Source: Eucommia ulmoides (Eukaryota > Streptophyta > Magnoliopsida > Garryales > Eucommiaceae). From it: a stretch of DNA of 64,000 nt. Where the stretch lies: assembly GCA_016647705.1 (NCBI GenBank), contig CM028338.1, forward strand, positions 20,481,577 to 20,545,576. Reading direction: 5' to 3'. The position numbers and the translations under genes are program-made. Positions 42,095 to 52,512 of this stretch are shown here, piece by piece. Positions within the stretch are counted from its first letter, which is position 1; each line of letters starts with the position of its first letter. The notes beneath the pieces are model-generated. The model was not told the DNA's origin. It did no database searches and was given only the letters and a program-made list of their open reading frames with translations.

Positions 42095-42850
42095 ATCTTC
42101 TGAGTAACCATCTTCTGGGAGACCCTTTTGGAGAGAGCTTCCACATGCCCCCCCCCCCTGACGGGCAAAGGCAGCACGTCAACTCGGCGGGGAATGTTTT
42201 CAACTTTTGTTAGGCTTAGGGCCAGTGATCTTCAAAGCGGCAATATTTCTGGGCGAATGAGCATGAGATAACTATCTTCTAGGGACCAATTTGGGAAGGG
42301 TTACCATCTGTCCCCCTGACGGGTAGAGGCAGTACATTAGCCCAACGAGGAATATTTTTCACTTTTGTTGGGCCCACAGTCTGTAATTTCTTGAGTAACA
42401 AAATTTTGAGTAATGACCTTTTGACTGGCGGAATCCATGGCAGTCATCTCTTGGAGGGAAGATCCTTGGAGGATAGACTCTTGGAGAGCAAACTCCTGAA
42501 AGGCAGAATCTTGGAGGTCAAGCTTTTGGAGGGAAAACTCTTGGAGGTCAAGCTCCTGGAGGGCAAACTTCTAGAGGTCAAGCTCCTGACTCTTGGAGGT
42601 CAAGGTCCTAATTCCAAGAGGTTAAGCTCTTGACTCTAGGAGTCAAGCTTCTATTTCCTAGAGGTCCAACGCCTAGAGGGAAAACCTCTTAAGGGCACAT
42701 TTCTGAGTGGAAAATATCTGGGTGATGGACTGTGATACGGCTATTCTCCAGGAGACCAATTTAGAGAGGGCCTTTATGTGCCCTATAATGGGTAGATGCA
42801 GCGCGTCAGCCCGACGGGGAATTTTTTTAACTTTGTCGGGCTTGAGGTCG
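42095..42850. repeat. Array of about 105-bp repeats and a 15-bp repeat in element C
   Basis: A segment of about 105 bp (GAGACC..TTGG..CCCTGACGGGCAAAGGCAGC..GGGGAAT..CTTTTGTTGGGC) occurs at about 42114, 42272 and 42740. Between the last two lies a 15-bp array (CTTGGAGGTCAAGCT and CTGGAGGGCAAACTT variants, 42449-42605), about ten units. On the + strand this gives a regular leucine/glutamate/lysine-rich open frame (42391-42633) that I take to be a by-product of the repeat. Confidence 0.7.
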
Positions 42851-42860
42851 ATGATCTTTT

Positions 42861-43095
42861 GGCAAAGAAATTCTGGGCAACACCCTTGATGGGCAGAATT
42901 CTAAATGACACTTTTCGAACCATTAGTAAACGACCTTCTGAGCAAAGAAATTATGGGCAACAACCCCCAATGAGCAGAATTCTGAACAATACTTTTTGAA
43001 CCATTAGCAATAATCCTTTAAGCAAAGAAATTCTGGGTAACAAACGCCGACGGGCAGAATTCTGAACGGTAATTTTTGAACCGTTTTCAAATTTT
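42861..43095. repeat. 80-bp tandem repeat, three units, in element C
   Basis: Units start GCAAAGAAATTCTGGG at 42862, 42942 and 43022, exactly 80 bp apart. Each contains GGGCAGAATTCT (or a variant) and ACTTTTTGAACCATTAG. Confidence 0.85.
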
Positions 43096-43499
43096 TGATT
43101 TTACGTAGGGATCATCTTTTCAACGATGACATTTTTGTTTTTTTTAGAATGTGCTCTGAGAGGCACTCTTCGGAGTGTCGAGCTCTAATCAACACTCCTT
43201 TGAGTGGCGCGTTTCTGACCGTCGACCTCTAAACGACACAAAACTCATACTTGTACAACTTTACAGTGCTTGTCACATGAACTACTATCATCTGGGTTAT
43301 GTGCAAAGCTTTTATTGGAGAATAAAGTGAAAAGATCTGGTCAGAGACCAAAGAACAAAGAGCTTAGATATCTTCCAAGGAGCTCTGGTCGGAGACCAAA
43401 AAGTAGAGTTTTGAGCGACGGTCCGCTAAGTGGCGATCTCTAGGCGGTGTTTTTCTGAATAACATCTTTCTGATCGTCGATCTTTAAATCCCTGGTCGC
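43096..43499. other. Element C interior, no gene
   Basis: Short, imperfect repeats of GGTCGGAGACCAAAGA (about 43338 and 43388) and GTCGACCTCTAA-type words. No coding sequence is recognised. Confidence 0.4.
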
Positions 43500-44270
43500 T
43501 GACATCTCAACACTTGAGTTTTTTAGTTTTTGAATCCTCCACCTTCTTTTTCCAACTTGTTTACACTGACAAGCCGTCTTTCGATTCATTGGGCTGGTGA
43601 ACCAGCTTTTCTCATATAGCAGACTTCTCGTTGAGCTGGATTCCTACCGAGACACAATTCATAGGAATGATGAGGTTGAGGCCAGTCTTCATGCCGACCT
43701 ATCTGTTGTTCAGACCAAGAGCCTCGGTCTCCGTACTGACCGCTAGAATCTCATATCCCGAGTTGATATGATCGAGATCAAATTTGCCAACTACAAGTTG
43801 TGCATGAAGCGCTAAGAGTAGCAGTGACGGGACATCGTCAACCGAGTCAGGGTGAAGACCAGGTTGGAGGTGGTAGAACAGTGGAAAAAGGGCCCTGGAT
43901 ATGTGAAGCTCTAGGAGAAAATGACTAATGACTTTCTAAAGGTAGGAAACTGGGACACACTGAAGGCCATTCACCGTATGTACCCTAACTTTCTCGCCGA
44001 TCATGTGGATATGGAGCTCTCAAACCAGGAGGACAATGCCGAGTACAGAGGCGTTGGGTAGGGAGATGTCAGAGGGAATAATACAGGTAAGGGGCTCTGG
44101 AGAGGGTGAGATTGATGCTTTGTCCCTTTATGTGGACGTCCCTCGAGACGAGGGCGGGGAAGACTAAGCTTTGGGTCGTCATTTCTTCAACAACTAAGAT
44201 TTTGTAGCCTTTTTCACTTATTATTTTTGTCGACTTGTAATGAGCTAATAACCCCCGCATGTACACCTCC
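43500..44270 (+). pseudogene. Antisense ORF remnant of element C (coiled-coil part)
   Basis: This lies on the strand opposite to gag. Translated pieces include LHADLSVVQTKSLGLRTDR, IEIKFANYKLCMKR, VEQWKKGPGYVKL and VGNWDTLKAIHRMYPNFLADHVDMEL, followed by an acid tail. The charged, heptad-like part resembles the C-terminal coiled-coil end of the antisense ORFs carried by Tat-type elements; element D has a fuller version at 48927-51150. Stops are frequent. Function is unknown in all these elements. Confidence 0.55.
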
Positions 44271-44829
44271 TTTTGAACATATCAATGCAAGTAATTTTTT
44301 TGTGTATTCCTACTTTTTTACGCCCGAGCATGTGAGCTTCTAAGCAACATAGCCATGGGATTTTAGAGCCTATCCCTTCCTCTAGACATTTTTGCCAAGT
44401 TCTTTTTTGCTTGGTAATGCCCCCATAGTTGAAAATTTTTAAAAACATTCTAGTCTTTGTCCAGCTCCATGGACCACTAGTCCCCTAGTCTAGGACACAA
44501 GTTGATTACAAGGAAATCCTATCACAGACTGAGGAGGAGGTTTTTCCATGGTTCTTCATTTTCTCGTTCCTAGGGGAGTAACGTGATGGTTGGTCCCCCA
44601 TAGCCAATCATCAATGGGTTTTTCGTAGTCAAGTTTATTCCTGAACCCTTTCAAGTTATCCCAATTGAGTCCATGCAGGAGCACCTTCCCCTTCAGAACG
44701 TTGGACTAATAATCTATTGGTGGGGAGATGTACTTAGCCGCAGGCCCTCAGACTCCACCGATACCCTACCCTTGGTGGATGAACTTAATATTTTCCTGGG
44801 TACGGACTATCGACCTTTGGAGAGAGTTC
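44271..44829. other. Element C interior shared with element D
   Basis: Around 44580-44850, words such as GCAGGCCCTCAGAC, CGACCTTTGGAGAGAGTTCGG and TATCACCCTC recur in the same order at about 52350-52470 in element D (GCAGGTCCTCAGAC, CGACCTATGTAGGGGGTCTGG, TATTACCCTC). This ties the two elements to one family. No gene is seen. Confidence 0.5.
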
Positions 44830-45215
44830 GGTTATCACCCTCGATGCTGAGCACCGGGATGTCTCTTTTTATGGAGAATCGCCCACGATGCTAAGCACCG
44901 AGATGCCGTTTAGGAGAATAATCCTTGACTCTGAGGGTTGGGATGCAGTTCTAGAGAATAATCCAAGACTTTAAGGGTTGGGATGCCATTATTGGAGAAT
45001 CATCCGCGACTCTAAGGGTAAGAATGTCGTCTTTGGAGAATCATCCGTGACACTGAGGGTCGGGATGCTGTTGTTGTAGAATCATCAGCGACTCTGAGGG
45101 TTGAGATGTCATTGTTGGAGAATCATCCATAACTCTAAGGGTCGGGTAGCCATCTTTAAAGAGTCATCCGTGACTCTAAGAGTCAGGATGCCATCTTCTA
45201 AAGAATCAAATGAGG
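44830..45215 (+). repeat. 40/41-bp tandem repeat, about nine units, in element C
   Basis: The unit is GGATGCCATTGTTGGAGAATCATCCGTGACTCTGAGGGTCG or close to it (phase markers at 44901, 44941, 44981, 45022, 45063, 45103, 45144, 45184). Units differ at several positions each. The array lies between the gag remnant and the antisense ORF, in the region where pol would be expected. Confidence 0.85.
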
Positions 45216-46335
45216 CACATTGCCCTAAACACCCCACTTATTAATAAGAAAAAGTGTTATACTTATACATACTTGAAATCTGGTTGTTCATTCTTTTCCT
45301 CTTTCTTCTAATTGCAGCACGGAGGTCAGCATGATGAAAGTTGGTCTCGCAATCTAGAGCCTAATCAAAAGTGGGGGCAGGATTTAAACAAAGGTCATAA
45401 GATAACCTCTGATGCTAGAGTCCATCAAGAAAAGAATTTAGTGCCACGCTTTTAGGGAGCTCATCGCACGTGTTGGCTTCTGAATTGAAGTGCTCGACGT
45501 AATCTACCAAGGATTCACCCGACTCCTACTAGAGAGTAAGGACATAGGCTATAGTCTTTGGCCTCCGTCGAGAGTGACTAAAATGAGCTAGAAACAACTA
45601 CTCGAGCTATCGGAAGGTGGAAATCGGTGCTGGCCTTAGGCCCTGAAACCAGGACCTCGCTATCCCTAAAAGAGTGATGGAAAGACTTTGCACCACCAGG
45701 TTACAAAGGCCACCTGCATGTCTATGTGAGACTTAAACTTGGCCAAGTGGTCGATCAAATTTGATGTTCTATCATATAAACTCATTTGAGGGTGAGCAAA
45801 GTGTCTCGGCACTACTTCTTCCATAACTTCTTCTACAAATGAAGATATCATCTCTATAATAACGCTTTGTCCTGCCCAACCTCCGTTCACCTCCTAGAGG
45901 TTAGCTTCCATGTTAGTAAGGTAGCGTTCCACGGCTTCCACTGCTCGGGCCTCCCCCGTATATGACTGCCCGTAGCTTAAGCCATAGTGTGATAGGAGAG
46001 AAGCGAGTAGGAATTGAATTTATGTTTGCGTCGGCCCTTGAGGTTGGACCTAGATGGATAATGGAGAGCTCTACCATCGGGGGACCCTAATAGGTCCCTT
46101 GCTACATGTCCGCGCAGCAGAAGAGGTGGGGATCTTGGCATCGCTGGGGGGCCCCTCCCTAGTCTTCCAGACAAGTGGTTGCGAGATAGAGGGTGATCCC
46201 CAAGCATTTCCCATTCAGAGATATCATACGAATGCCATGGTCTTAGGGTCACTTTTCAAACCCTACGGTATGGAGAGTTGGTCCACATTGGACGGGGGAC
46301 AGCAGCAAGCGCGCAAGGAGAATTTACACACATGA
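45216..46335 (-). pseudogene. Element C gag (retrotransposon gag domain)
   Basis: On the - strand, VVPRHFAHPQMSLYDRTSNLIDHLAKFKSHIDMQ (45666-45890 frame) is the start of the Gypsy capsid domain, followed in shifting frames by CKVFPSLF and KASTDFHLPIARVVSSSF-like text near 45600 (core FHLPIARVVSS). The N-terminal part, 45977-46252, is an open frame rich in R, P and S without a known domain. Frameshifts and stops are frequent. No zinc knuckle or protease follows; the array at 44830-45215 takes their place. Confidence 0.75.
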
Positions 46336-46644
46336 CTTGAAATAACCCAACTAGTGTTCACGGAGATCAATCCAAGATGCTTCTAAAACTCCCAAGGTCT
46401 ATTGCGCAAAAGCCCCGGCGAGCAGGGTAGATAGTCCTGCTTAGTCTTGGGGGTAGTTATCCTCATTTGTGGGAACCATAAGGTGTGGCCTTCAAGTTTT
46501 CAACATATCTCTAGATTATTATTCTAGGGGAAGACTATTACTTACAGCGGGAGCTTCTACTTTGTGTCTGTAAATCTGAATAAACCTTGTAATCATCCAG
46601 GTTTAACTACGCAGAGAGCAATGATCAGGGGAATGCTTTTTGCA

Positions 46645-46668
46645 CGGTTCACACAAACGATGCTAAAC
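46645..46668 (-). other. PBS-like sequence of element C
   Basis: Read on the - strand directly after the LTR, GTTTAGCATCGTTTGTGTGA. It resembles the TTGGCGCCGTTTGTGGGAA-type sequence found next to LTRs of many Tat-type Gypsy elements, with several point changes, including the loss of both CpGs in GGCGCC. It sets the orientation. Confidence 0.55.
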
Positions 46669-47480
46669 TGTTGGTGTCCTAAAGTGTAAACACCTCAAGT
46701 ATGGTCCAGTCAAGAGTAGATGGGTCTTTCTATTGAGGTGGAGTTGCTGAGTCGTAGCTAGAGTTAGAAATTCTTCGAGTCAACTGTAACCGATAACCTG
46801 GGGTCTAACTAGATGGAGTCTAGAGTCCTGCCCTTTAGTGAGCTGTACCGGCACAAGGTTTGACTAGGATTTATCCCAGTGAAGCCCCTTCGGTTCGATA
46901 GTAAGAGCTTTGAGAGAAAAGGTTATAGAAACGCGTAATGTAGGTAAATGAGCATTGAGCGTTAAGTGTTACGTTGGGCTTGCATTGCCCTGGTATTTAT
47001 AGGTGTTGGAGATGATTAGCTTTACCTAATCAGGCCTAAACACGGTTAATTTAGCAAAACCATGTGTTTAGCCGATAATCCAGGGCGTTCAGGAGATAAT
47101 CATAAGGCTTAGGCTTTTGAGCCTATCTGTAGAAGCCCACGGGCCTCTGCTAGACCTATGGAGATGAGCTAGTGGAGAAGCTCAGAGATCTGTGGAGCTT
47201 TGGAAAAGAAACAAACTAAAACGGAGTGTCGGTTGAGAAAAACGGCTACATCCCTCAAGTTGGTTGTCCAAGTGCACGACCCAGTGTTCTGAGTAATAGC
47301 GCCCCAGCGAGGTACACTGCTCCGTCATGGGTACAAAAGAGATTCCATGGAAGGAGCCTTAGTCGGTGTATAATTCTGCATGGCCCTCTTGAATCTGGAA
47401 TGTGGCCACGTCACGGTGATGGTAGACACGTGGCTGGGGCACTGGTGCTAACTTGGTAATGCCCAAAAACACCCTTATCA
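46669..47480 (-). repeat. 5' LTR of element C
   Basis: The 812-bp LTR on the + strand runs TGTTGGTGTCCTAAAGTG to CACCCTTATCA, the same length as the left LTR. The right flank GAATA matches GAATC on the other side at 4 of 5 bases. Confidence 0.9.
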
Positions 47481-47682
47481 GAATAAAAAATATGGGAACA
47501 AAAAATCTATTTATTTTCCTAAATCAAATATAGAAATTTGAGAACCAAAAACAATCTATATAAGAAATGGAAATATAAATATGATAACAAAAAATATGTT
47601 TCCATTTTTAAACAAAATAAATATTTGATAATATATATATATATATATGTTTCCATTTTTAAACAAAAATAAATATTTGATA

Positions 47683-47722
<40 letters not shown>

Positions 47723-47953
47723 TTATGCTCTCAAAGCGAAAACAAAAATTTAAGAACAAAGTGATTTTACTTGGTAGATTTGGAATATTTTTCATATGGG
47801 ATGTTACTCAGATTTTGTAGTCATTTTCTTAAATAAATTATTATTAGGAATATATTATAAATGAATTCGATTTTAAAATTGATATGTAAATGTGTATTAT
47901 TCTATTATATTCTTTTAAGCATACAATTACAACTAAGCATAAGAATTGAATGT
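47481..47953. other. AT-rich spacer with microsatellites
   Basis: AAAAAATATGGGAACAAAAA and following words are the inverse counterpart of the left flank of element C. A 52-bp tandem duplication (ATGTTTCCATTTTTAAAC at 47595 and 47647) is followed by (TA)n and (GT)n at 47683-47720. No gene is seen. Confidence 0.55.
47595..47720. repeat. 52-bp duplication plus (TA)n/(GT)n microsatellite
   Basis: Two copies of ATGTTTCCATTTTTAAACAAAA..TATTTGATAATATAT, each followed by TA repeats; the second array turns into about 13 GT units. Confidence 0.85.
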
Positions 47954-48688
47954 TGTTGGTGTCGGAAACTAGATTGACCAATAGTATGGTCTGGTCAGCG
48001 TCCATGTGGAGAATGGCTGATGATCTGGAAATTGTCTTTGGCAAAATTGAGTCTTTTAAGTAATCTTATCCTTGAATCTGCAAATGACCGAGCTTGGTTG
48101 ACGTTGTCTGGCCTGGCCTTCGGGTCGTTACCTACACATAGGACTTGCCAGGGTTGGCCTGACGTTTCCCCTCCAGTGTGAGAGTAAGAGTTCAGGAGAA
48201 AGAATTTAAAGATTCTTTGAATATACTAAAAGCGGTTACCTTTTTCCAACCTCCTAAAAACACTGTTCACCTTTCCTTTTATAGGTGAGAATCTCAATAG
48301 CATTTTGGTAACCAAGACCTTAAGCTCGGTTATCGACCTTAACATGGTGCCTGAAGGGTGCGTGAAGGAATTAGAGTTATGGGCCTAGGATTTTATATGC
48401 TAATGGAGAAGTCCATGGGCCACACTATTAGGATAACGAATGAATCAGCCCAAACAACGACACGAATGCCGAGGTGAAGATACTGACCTGAAGCTTAATG
48501 ATTGGAACCTCAATAATTGTGACCGTTCTTAGCCAATTATCTAGGTCCTTCTAGATTATCAACCTAATGAGATGTTGAGCCATTAGGACACCGTGCTGAT
48601 CAGGCCGTCCGATGATGTGTTTTCAGCTAGTCTACATAGCAGGCTTAAATGGAGCCACTTAGAGATTGATTTCTTTTCATCCACATCA
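47954..48688 (-). repeat. 3' LTR of element D
   Basis: On the + strand the 735-bp block runs TGTTGGTGTCGGAAACTAG to ATCCACATCA. It shares landmarks with the LTR of element C (CACATAGGACTTGCCAGGGTTGGCC here, CACATGGCTTGGCCAGGATTTG there, positions 48134 and 41321) and the GAGAGTAAGAG word. Read on the - strand it is preceded by AAGGCTTAGGGGGCAAC, a good PPT. The partner LTR is outside the window. Confidence 0.75.
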
Positions 48689-48710
48689 GTTGCCCCCTAA
48701 GCCTTAGTGT
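48689..48710 (-). other. Polypurine tract of element D
   Basis: On the - strand, CTAAGGCTTAGGGGGCAAC abuts the LTR start TGATGTGG. The G-run next to the LTR is typical. Confidence 0.65.
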
Positions 48711-48926
48711 GGAGATGGAACGTGAGGCACTGAGTGTTCTTCTATAAAATTAGTGAAGAATAGAATTCCGAGCTTGGGGTAAATCTACTTCAATTAATGC
48801 GACCATTCGACTTCTCGGCCTGCCTATAAATAAGCACTTACATTCGCTCATTCTCTCGCACCAGAGTAACGTAAGTGATCCAATGGACCCCTTCTGAGCA
48901 CGAAACTCTTTCTTCTTCTTTCTCCA

Positions 48927-49950
48927 ATGTCTTCTTATTTTTCTCCAAGGTACATCCCATTTGATTCTGAACGGACCAAGTTGGGGTCCCTTATCCAGCA
49001 AATCGAGCTTAGCTCATCTGCAACTATGGGTGAATGAACGACCTTGTCATTCAAGAGGGCTCACAGGTCAGCTGGGCTAGGCCTTCCTAGTCTCCTGAAG
49101 TGACCAGCAGCCCTAGTCGTTGAAGAGCCAAGAGTGAGGTGGGCTCTTTTGGGGGTCCCGGTGCTGAGCTCGGTACAGGTCCTACCGACGATCTTGGCGT
49201 TGCAGGCCCAACTATCCAAGAAGTTAATCCCCCCCTCCCTTCGTTGGGTCAAGCTTCGCTAGTTAGTATGGCTCTTGACCAGCCCATCTGTGAAGTCCCT
49301 CAAGAAGCTTCGGTCTAAAGAATAAAATCGTGCTTGACGAAGAGCAATGTGAAGAAACTTCGATCCAAGTACGCTTTTCCCAGTGAGGTGAAGCTGAGGT
49401 TCCCCAAGTCAAGGATTGAGCTTATGCTCCTCCCAAGGGATACACCTCACTGTACAAGGACGAGCTGTTAGCCGACCTGTGGTTTTCCATTCATCCATGG
49501 GTACAGGTTATTTATTGGGATCTTGGGTTGTATCCGTCACAACTCTCTCCCAACGGTATGAGGGTGGTGGTGGTGGCCCACATCATCTTCTTAGTGGAGG
49601 GCATCGTCTTATCCCTGGAATTTTTCTAAGCTCTCTTCCTTGCCAAGTCCATACCCGGTGGTAGAGGCTGGTGCTACATCGCAGCCCGACAAAAATTCCT
49701 GGGTGGCTACGATGATTCCATAAAAGATTGGAAGCCCAAGTTCTTCTTTATTAGAGAAAAATGATGGGAATTCAGCTCGATGAGAATATCGCTGGGCGGC
49801 TATGATGAGAATATCATTGACCGAGATCAGGTTGTGCAGACGCCCTTCAACCACGTTAAAAAGTTGATCTCGTCGAACTTGTACGACTTATATTTTTGGA
49901 GCGATCTTTCTTTTCCCATGCCGGTTCTCAATAAAAAATTATAAAATAGT
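48927..49950 (+). pseudogene. Antisense ORF of element D, N-terminal part (gypsy-type transposon protein domain)
   Basis: The ORF starts MSSYFSPRYIPFDSERTKLG at 48927, antisense to pol. After several stops it reads YKDELLADLWFSIHPWVQVIYWDLGLYPSQLSPNGMRVVVVAHIIF, EGIVLSLEFF, GGRGWCYIAARQKFLGG and DWKPKFFFI. QLSPNG, the GWCYIAAR and WK.KFFF words match the domain known as putative gypsy-type transposon protein (Transposase_28 type), found in Tat antisense ORFs. It then reads DLYFWSDLSFPMPVLNKK before an apparent exon end. Function is unknown; nuclear or structural roles are speculation. Confidence 0.7.
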
Positions 49951-50589
49951 AACTTCTCTTAGCTCGGCTCAGTAAATTTTTTGTACTTTAAAAGGATCTT
50001 TGTTCTGATTAACACACTTCTCTGTGTACCGTCATGGACAAGGATGCTGTGAGGAGACTGGTGATGGAGAAGCAAGCCTAGCAAGAGGCTGCCGCCGCCA
50101 GCTCTGGCTCCTAGTAGGGTGACCAGCCCAGTGGGAGAAGCCAAGGGGGTTAGCACACCTCGGCCCGCGTTACACCCCATGCTATACCCGTCCGATCAGC
50201 ACCTGAGGAGAAGACCTCTGTCCCCATTGCTATCTGAATTCAGCTCGGAGAGGAGAGCCTGACCCTCGTGGAGAAAAGGTAGGGAAAGAGAAAAGTAGCG
50301 GAAGTGGAGGTCGAACCATAGACCAAGAGAAGCAAGAATGATGGTCAACCCAAGCAGGCTAGAATCTTCATTGGCGACACCGGCCTGAAGCTTGGGAGCC
50401 GAATTCTTGATTAGCTTGACAACCTCTCGACCTTTATCCATAAAATTACCCCTCTTGATGACCAGCACAAGATTACTTTTAAGACTGATGCCAAGCTGGC
50501 CACGGATGTTTATAAGGACGTCACGTCGGTAGGTCTTCTTCTCGGTGTCTTTTTATAACTTGTAGAATTTTTCCTTTTTTCACACACTG
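49951..50589 (+). other. Antisense ORF of element D: probable introns and variable middle
   Basis: The middle has low conservation. A short open part near 50036 reads MDKDAVRRLVMEKQA, then many stops. The last 80 bp are T-rich and end in CTTCCTAATGCAG (50613), a good 3' splice site just before the coiled-coil exon. I infer one or more introns here. Confidence 0.45.
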
Positions 50590-50613
50590 ACTTCTCATTT
50601 CTTCCTAATGCAG

Positions 50614-51150
50614 AGCCTCTTTAAGGTTGCGGAGATGGGCCTGTGCCTGCACCGAGCTAAAGAGACGATCAATACCCTAGCTGAGAAGAAATCTAAGGTG
50701 GTGAAGAGCTGTAACGAAACCCTCGAGAGGGTGAACAAGCTAGAAGAAACAAATCAGAAGCACCAGGCCTAGATCAAGAAGCTAAGGAAAGATAATCAGG
50801 CGTTATGTACCCAGACCGAGAAGTACAAGAATAATCTCACAAAGGCGATTGAGGTAGATAAGAGGGAGGCCGTAGCCCAAGCCGAGAGGGAGGCTATGAG
50901 GGCATATAGATGAATAGCCAGGACTATAAGAATCTTGAGATCAATATTAGCGCCGAGATGATGCAAGAAGGGTTTGAGTCCACCATCCGCTCCCTCTGCT
51001 GCCAATACCCCCGACCCTTTGAATGGAATTCCCAGTAGAGAAGGTTGACGGAGGCCAGGGCGGTGAAACTAGGGTCAGTACTAACGGCAGTAGTGGAGAA
51101 GTTTAGACTGGGGGGCCTCCATGAAGGTCAATCGGTTAACCAACCAACCA
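50614..51150 (+). pseudogene. Antisense ORF of element D, C-terminal coiled-coil exon
   Basis: Directly after a splice acceptor the frame reads SLFKVAEMGLCLHRAKETINTLAEKKSKVVKSCNETLERVNKLEETNQKHQA (core AKETINTLAEKK), one stop, then IKKLRKDNQALCTQTEKYKNNLTKAIEVDKREAVAQAEREAMRAYR. The K/E-rich heptad pattern over about 95 residues predicts a coiled coil. A frameshift near 50910 ends the good reading. The GGGCTTTGTAATATTGGGC wording after 51205 probably lies in its 3' UTR. Confidence 0.65.
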
Positions 51151-52512
51151 TCTAACCTCATAGATTTAATTTTATTTTTATTATTATTATTTTTGTTTCA
51201 GCCCAGTTGGGCTTTGTAATATTGGGCTTTGCCTCCATTGTGAAAACCATTTTGGATGAATGAATGATATCTTCTCGGTAACTTCTTGTCTACTCATTTT
51301 GTATACTTTGTATTCGTTGCTTAATCATCATCCAAACTGTCCAGTTGAACTGACCTTAAGCAATCGGCCTTATAAATGCAATTTTGCTCAAACATCTTCA
51401 CATACTTGACTTTTGAAAAAGTTTATAAAGTTTATAACACAACTTAATTGACCGGCCTTAAATAACTAAGCTCACCATCTTGGGCACAACTCGACGATTA
51501 CAAAACTTGGGAGATTATAAAATAATTCACCCTTTCACTTTAAGAACCGGACAATTAATCAGCTCGGTGGCTCTCCCTGGACAAAGATGATGGCCTAAAA
51601 AATTTGAGCTCTTCACGTGTAAATAGGTCATCAATTATTGACCACTTGGACTTCTTTCACAAGTTTAAGAGTCGTTCAATCCTTAAAAAATGGTCAAAGT
51701 GCAACACCGACCTCAATCAAACACTTTTATAACCATAGATCAACTCGGTCGCCTTATGAAAATTGTTGAATTTGGATCCCCTTTGGCTGACCGGCTATAT
51801 GTAACTGATGCCTCCATATGGACTCAAGTCGATAACCTACTAAAATGGACAGTCATTCTCAAGCACTTGGCAGTGAAGTTTTTCATTCAATCGCCTAAGT
51901 AAACAACTTTAAGAACTGGGTAGAGTTTCACACCGGCCTTAGTTTTAATGTCAAGCAATTTTCAATTAATTGGACCTAGGACCATCCAGATTACCATCAC
52001 AACACCAAGAGGTCATACCGAGGAAAAGAAGGTCTCACACAAGCTACTAGTGATCAGGTTGGTCCTTTAGCCCTTTACCTTTTCTCAGTCATTCTGCCCC
52101 CCATTCGACTACACGAGTAGGTTTGGCCTTTCTCGTGTGATTAATTTATCTAGTAGAGGCGTCTGACCTGAGTTAGGCCCTTTCAGTCCATGAAACCTCA
52201 ATAGCTCGGTGGATTCCTATGGCCAGTCATAGATGAGTTCTCCATAGTCATGCATATACTTGAGCATTTTCGGGTTATCTCAAGCTCGTCCTTGCAGAGG
52301 TATCATCCCTTAGTGTTGCTTGAGCTCAACTCGGCTATGAGGGAGTGGATGTTTTAACTGCAGGTCCTCAGACCCGATCGGTGCTGCACTGTCAGTGGAT
52401 GACAGAGGTCTGTCCTCGGGCAAGCACTACCGACCTATGTAGGGGGTCTGGTTATTACCCTCAGCGATTAATCCAGGGTGCACTTCTTCTTGTAGATAAG
52501 CTAGAGGGCTGC
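51151..52512. other. Element D spacer between antisense ORF and integrase
   Basis: Non-coding. TTATTATTATTATTTTTG near 51177-51194, then GAACTGGG/CTCGGT words (AGCTCGGTGGCTC, CAACTCGGTCG) scattered to about 51950. The part at about 52260-52480 matches element C 44580-44850. The end (GCTGC at 52508-52512) is the target site of the inserted Athila LTR. Confidence 0.5.

Larger units (their letters stand above)
41136..47480 (-). mobile_element. Element C: Tat-like Gypsy derivative lacking pol (LARD-like)
   Basis: Two 812-bp LTRs (41136-41947 and 46669-47480) begin TGTTGGTGTC and end TTATCA/CTCATCA. Flanks GAATC (41131-41135) and GAATA (47481-47485) match at 4 of 5 bases. A PBS-like sequence next to the right LTR and a purine tract next to the left one show - orientation. 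The 4.7-kb interior holds a gag remnant (45216-46335), an antisense ORF remnant (43500-44270) and at least four tandem arrays. No protease, RT, RNase H or integrase is present, so mobilisation would need another element. LTR and interior segments resemble element D. Confidence 0.85.
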
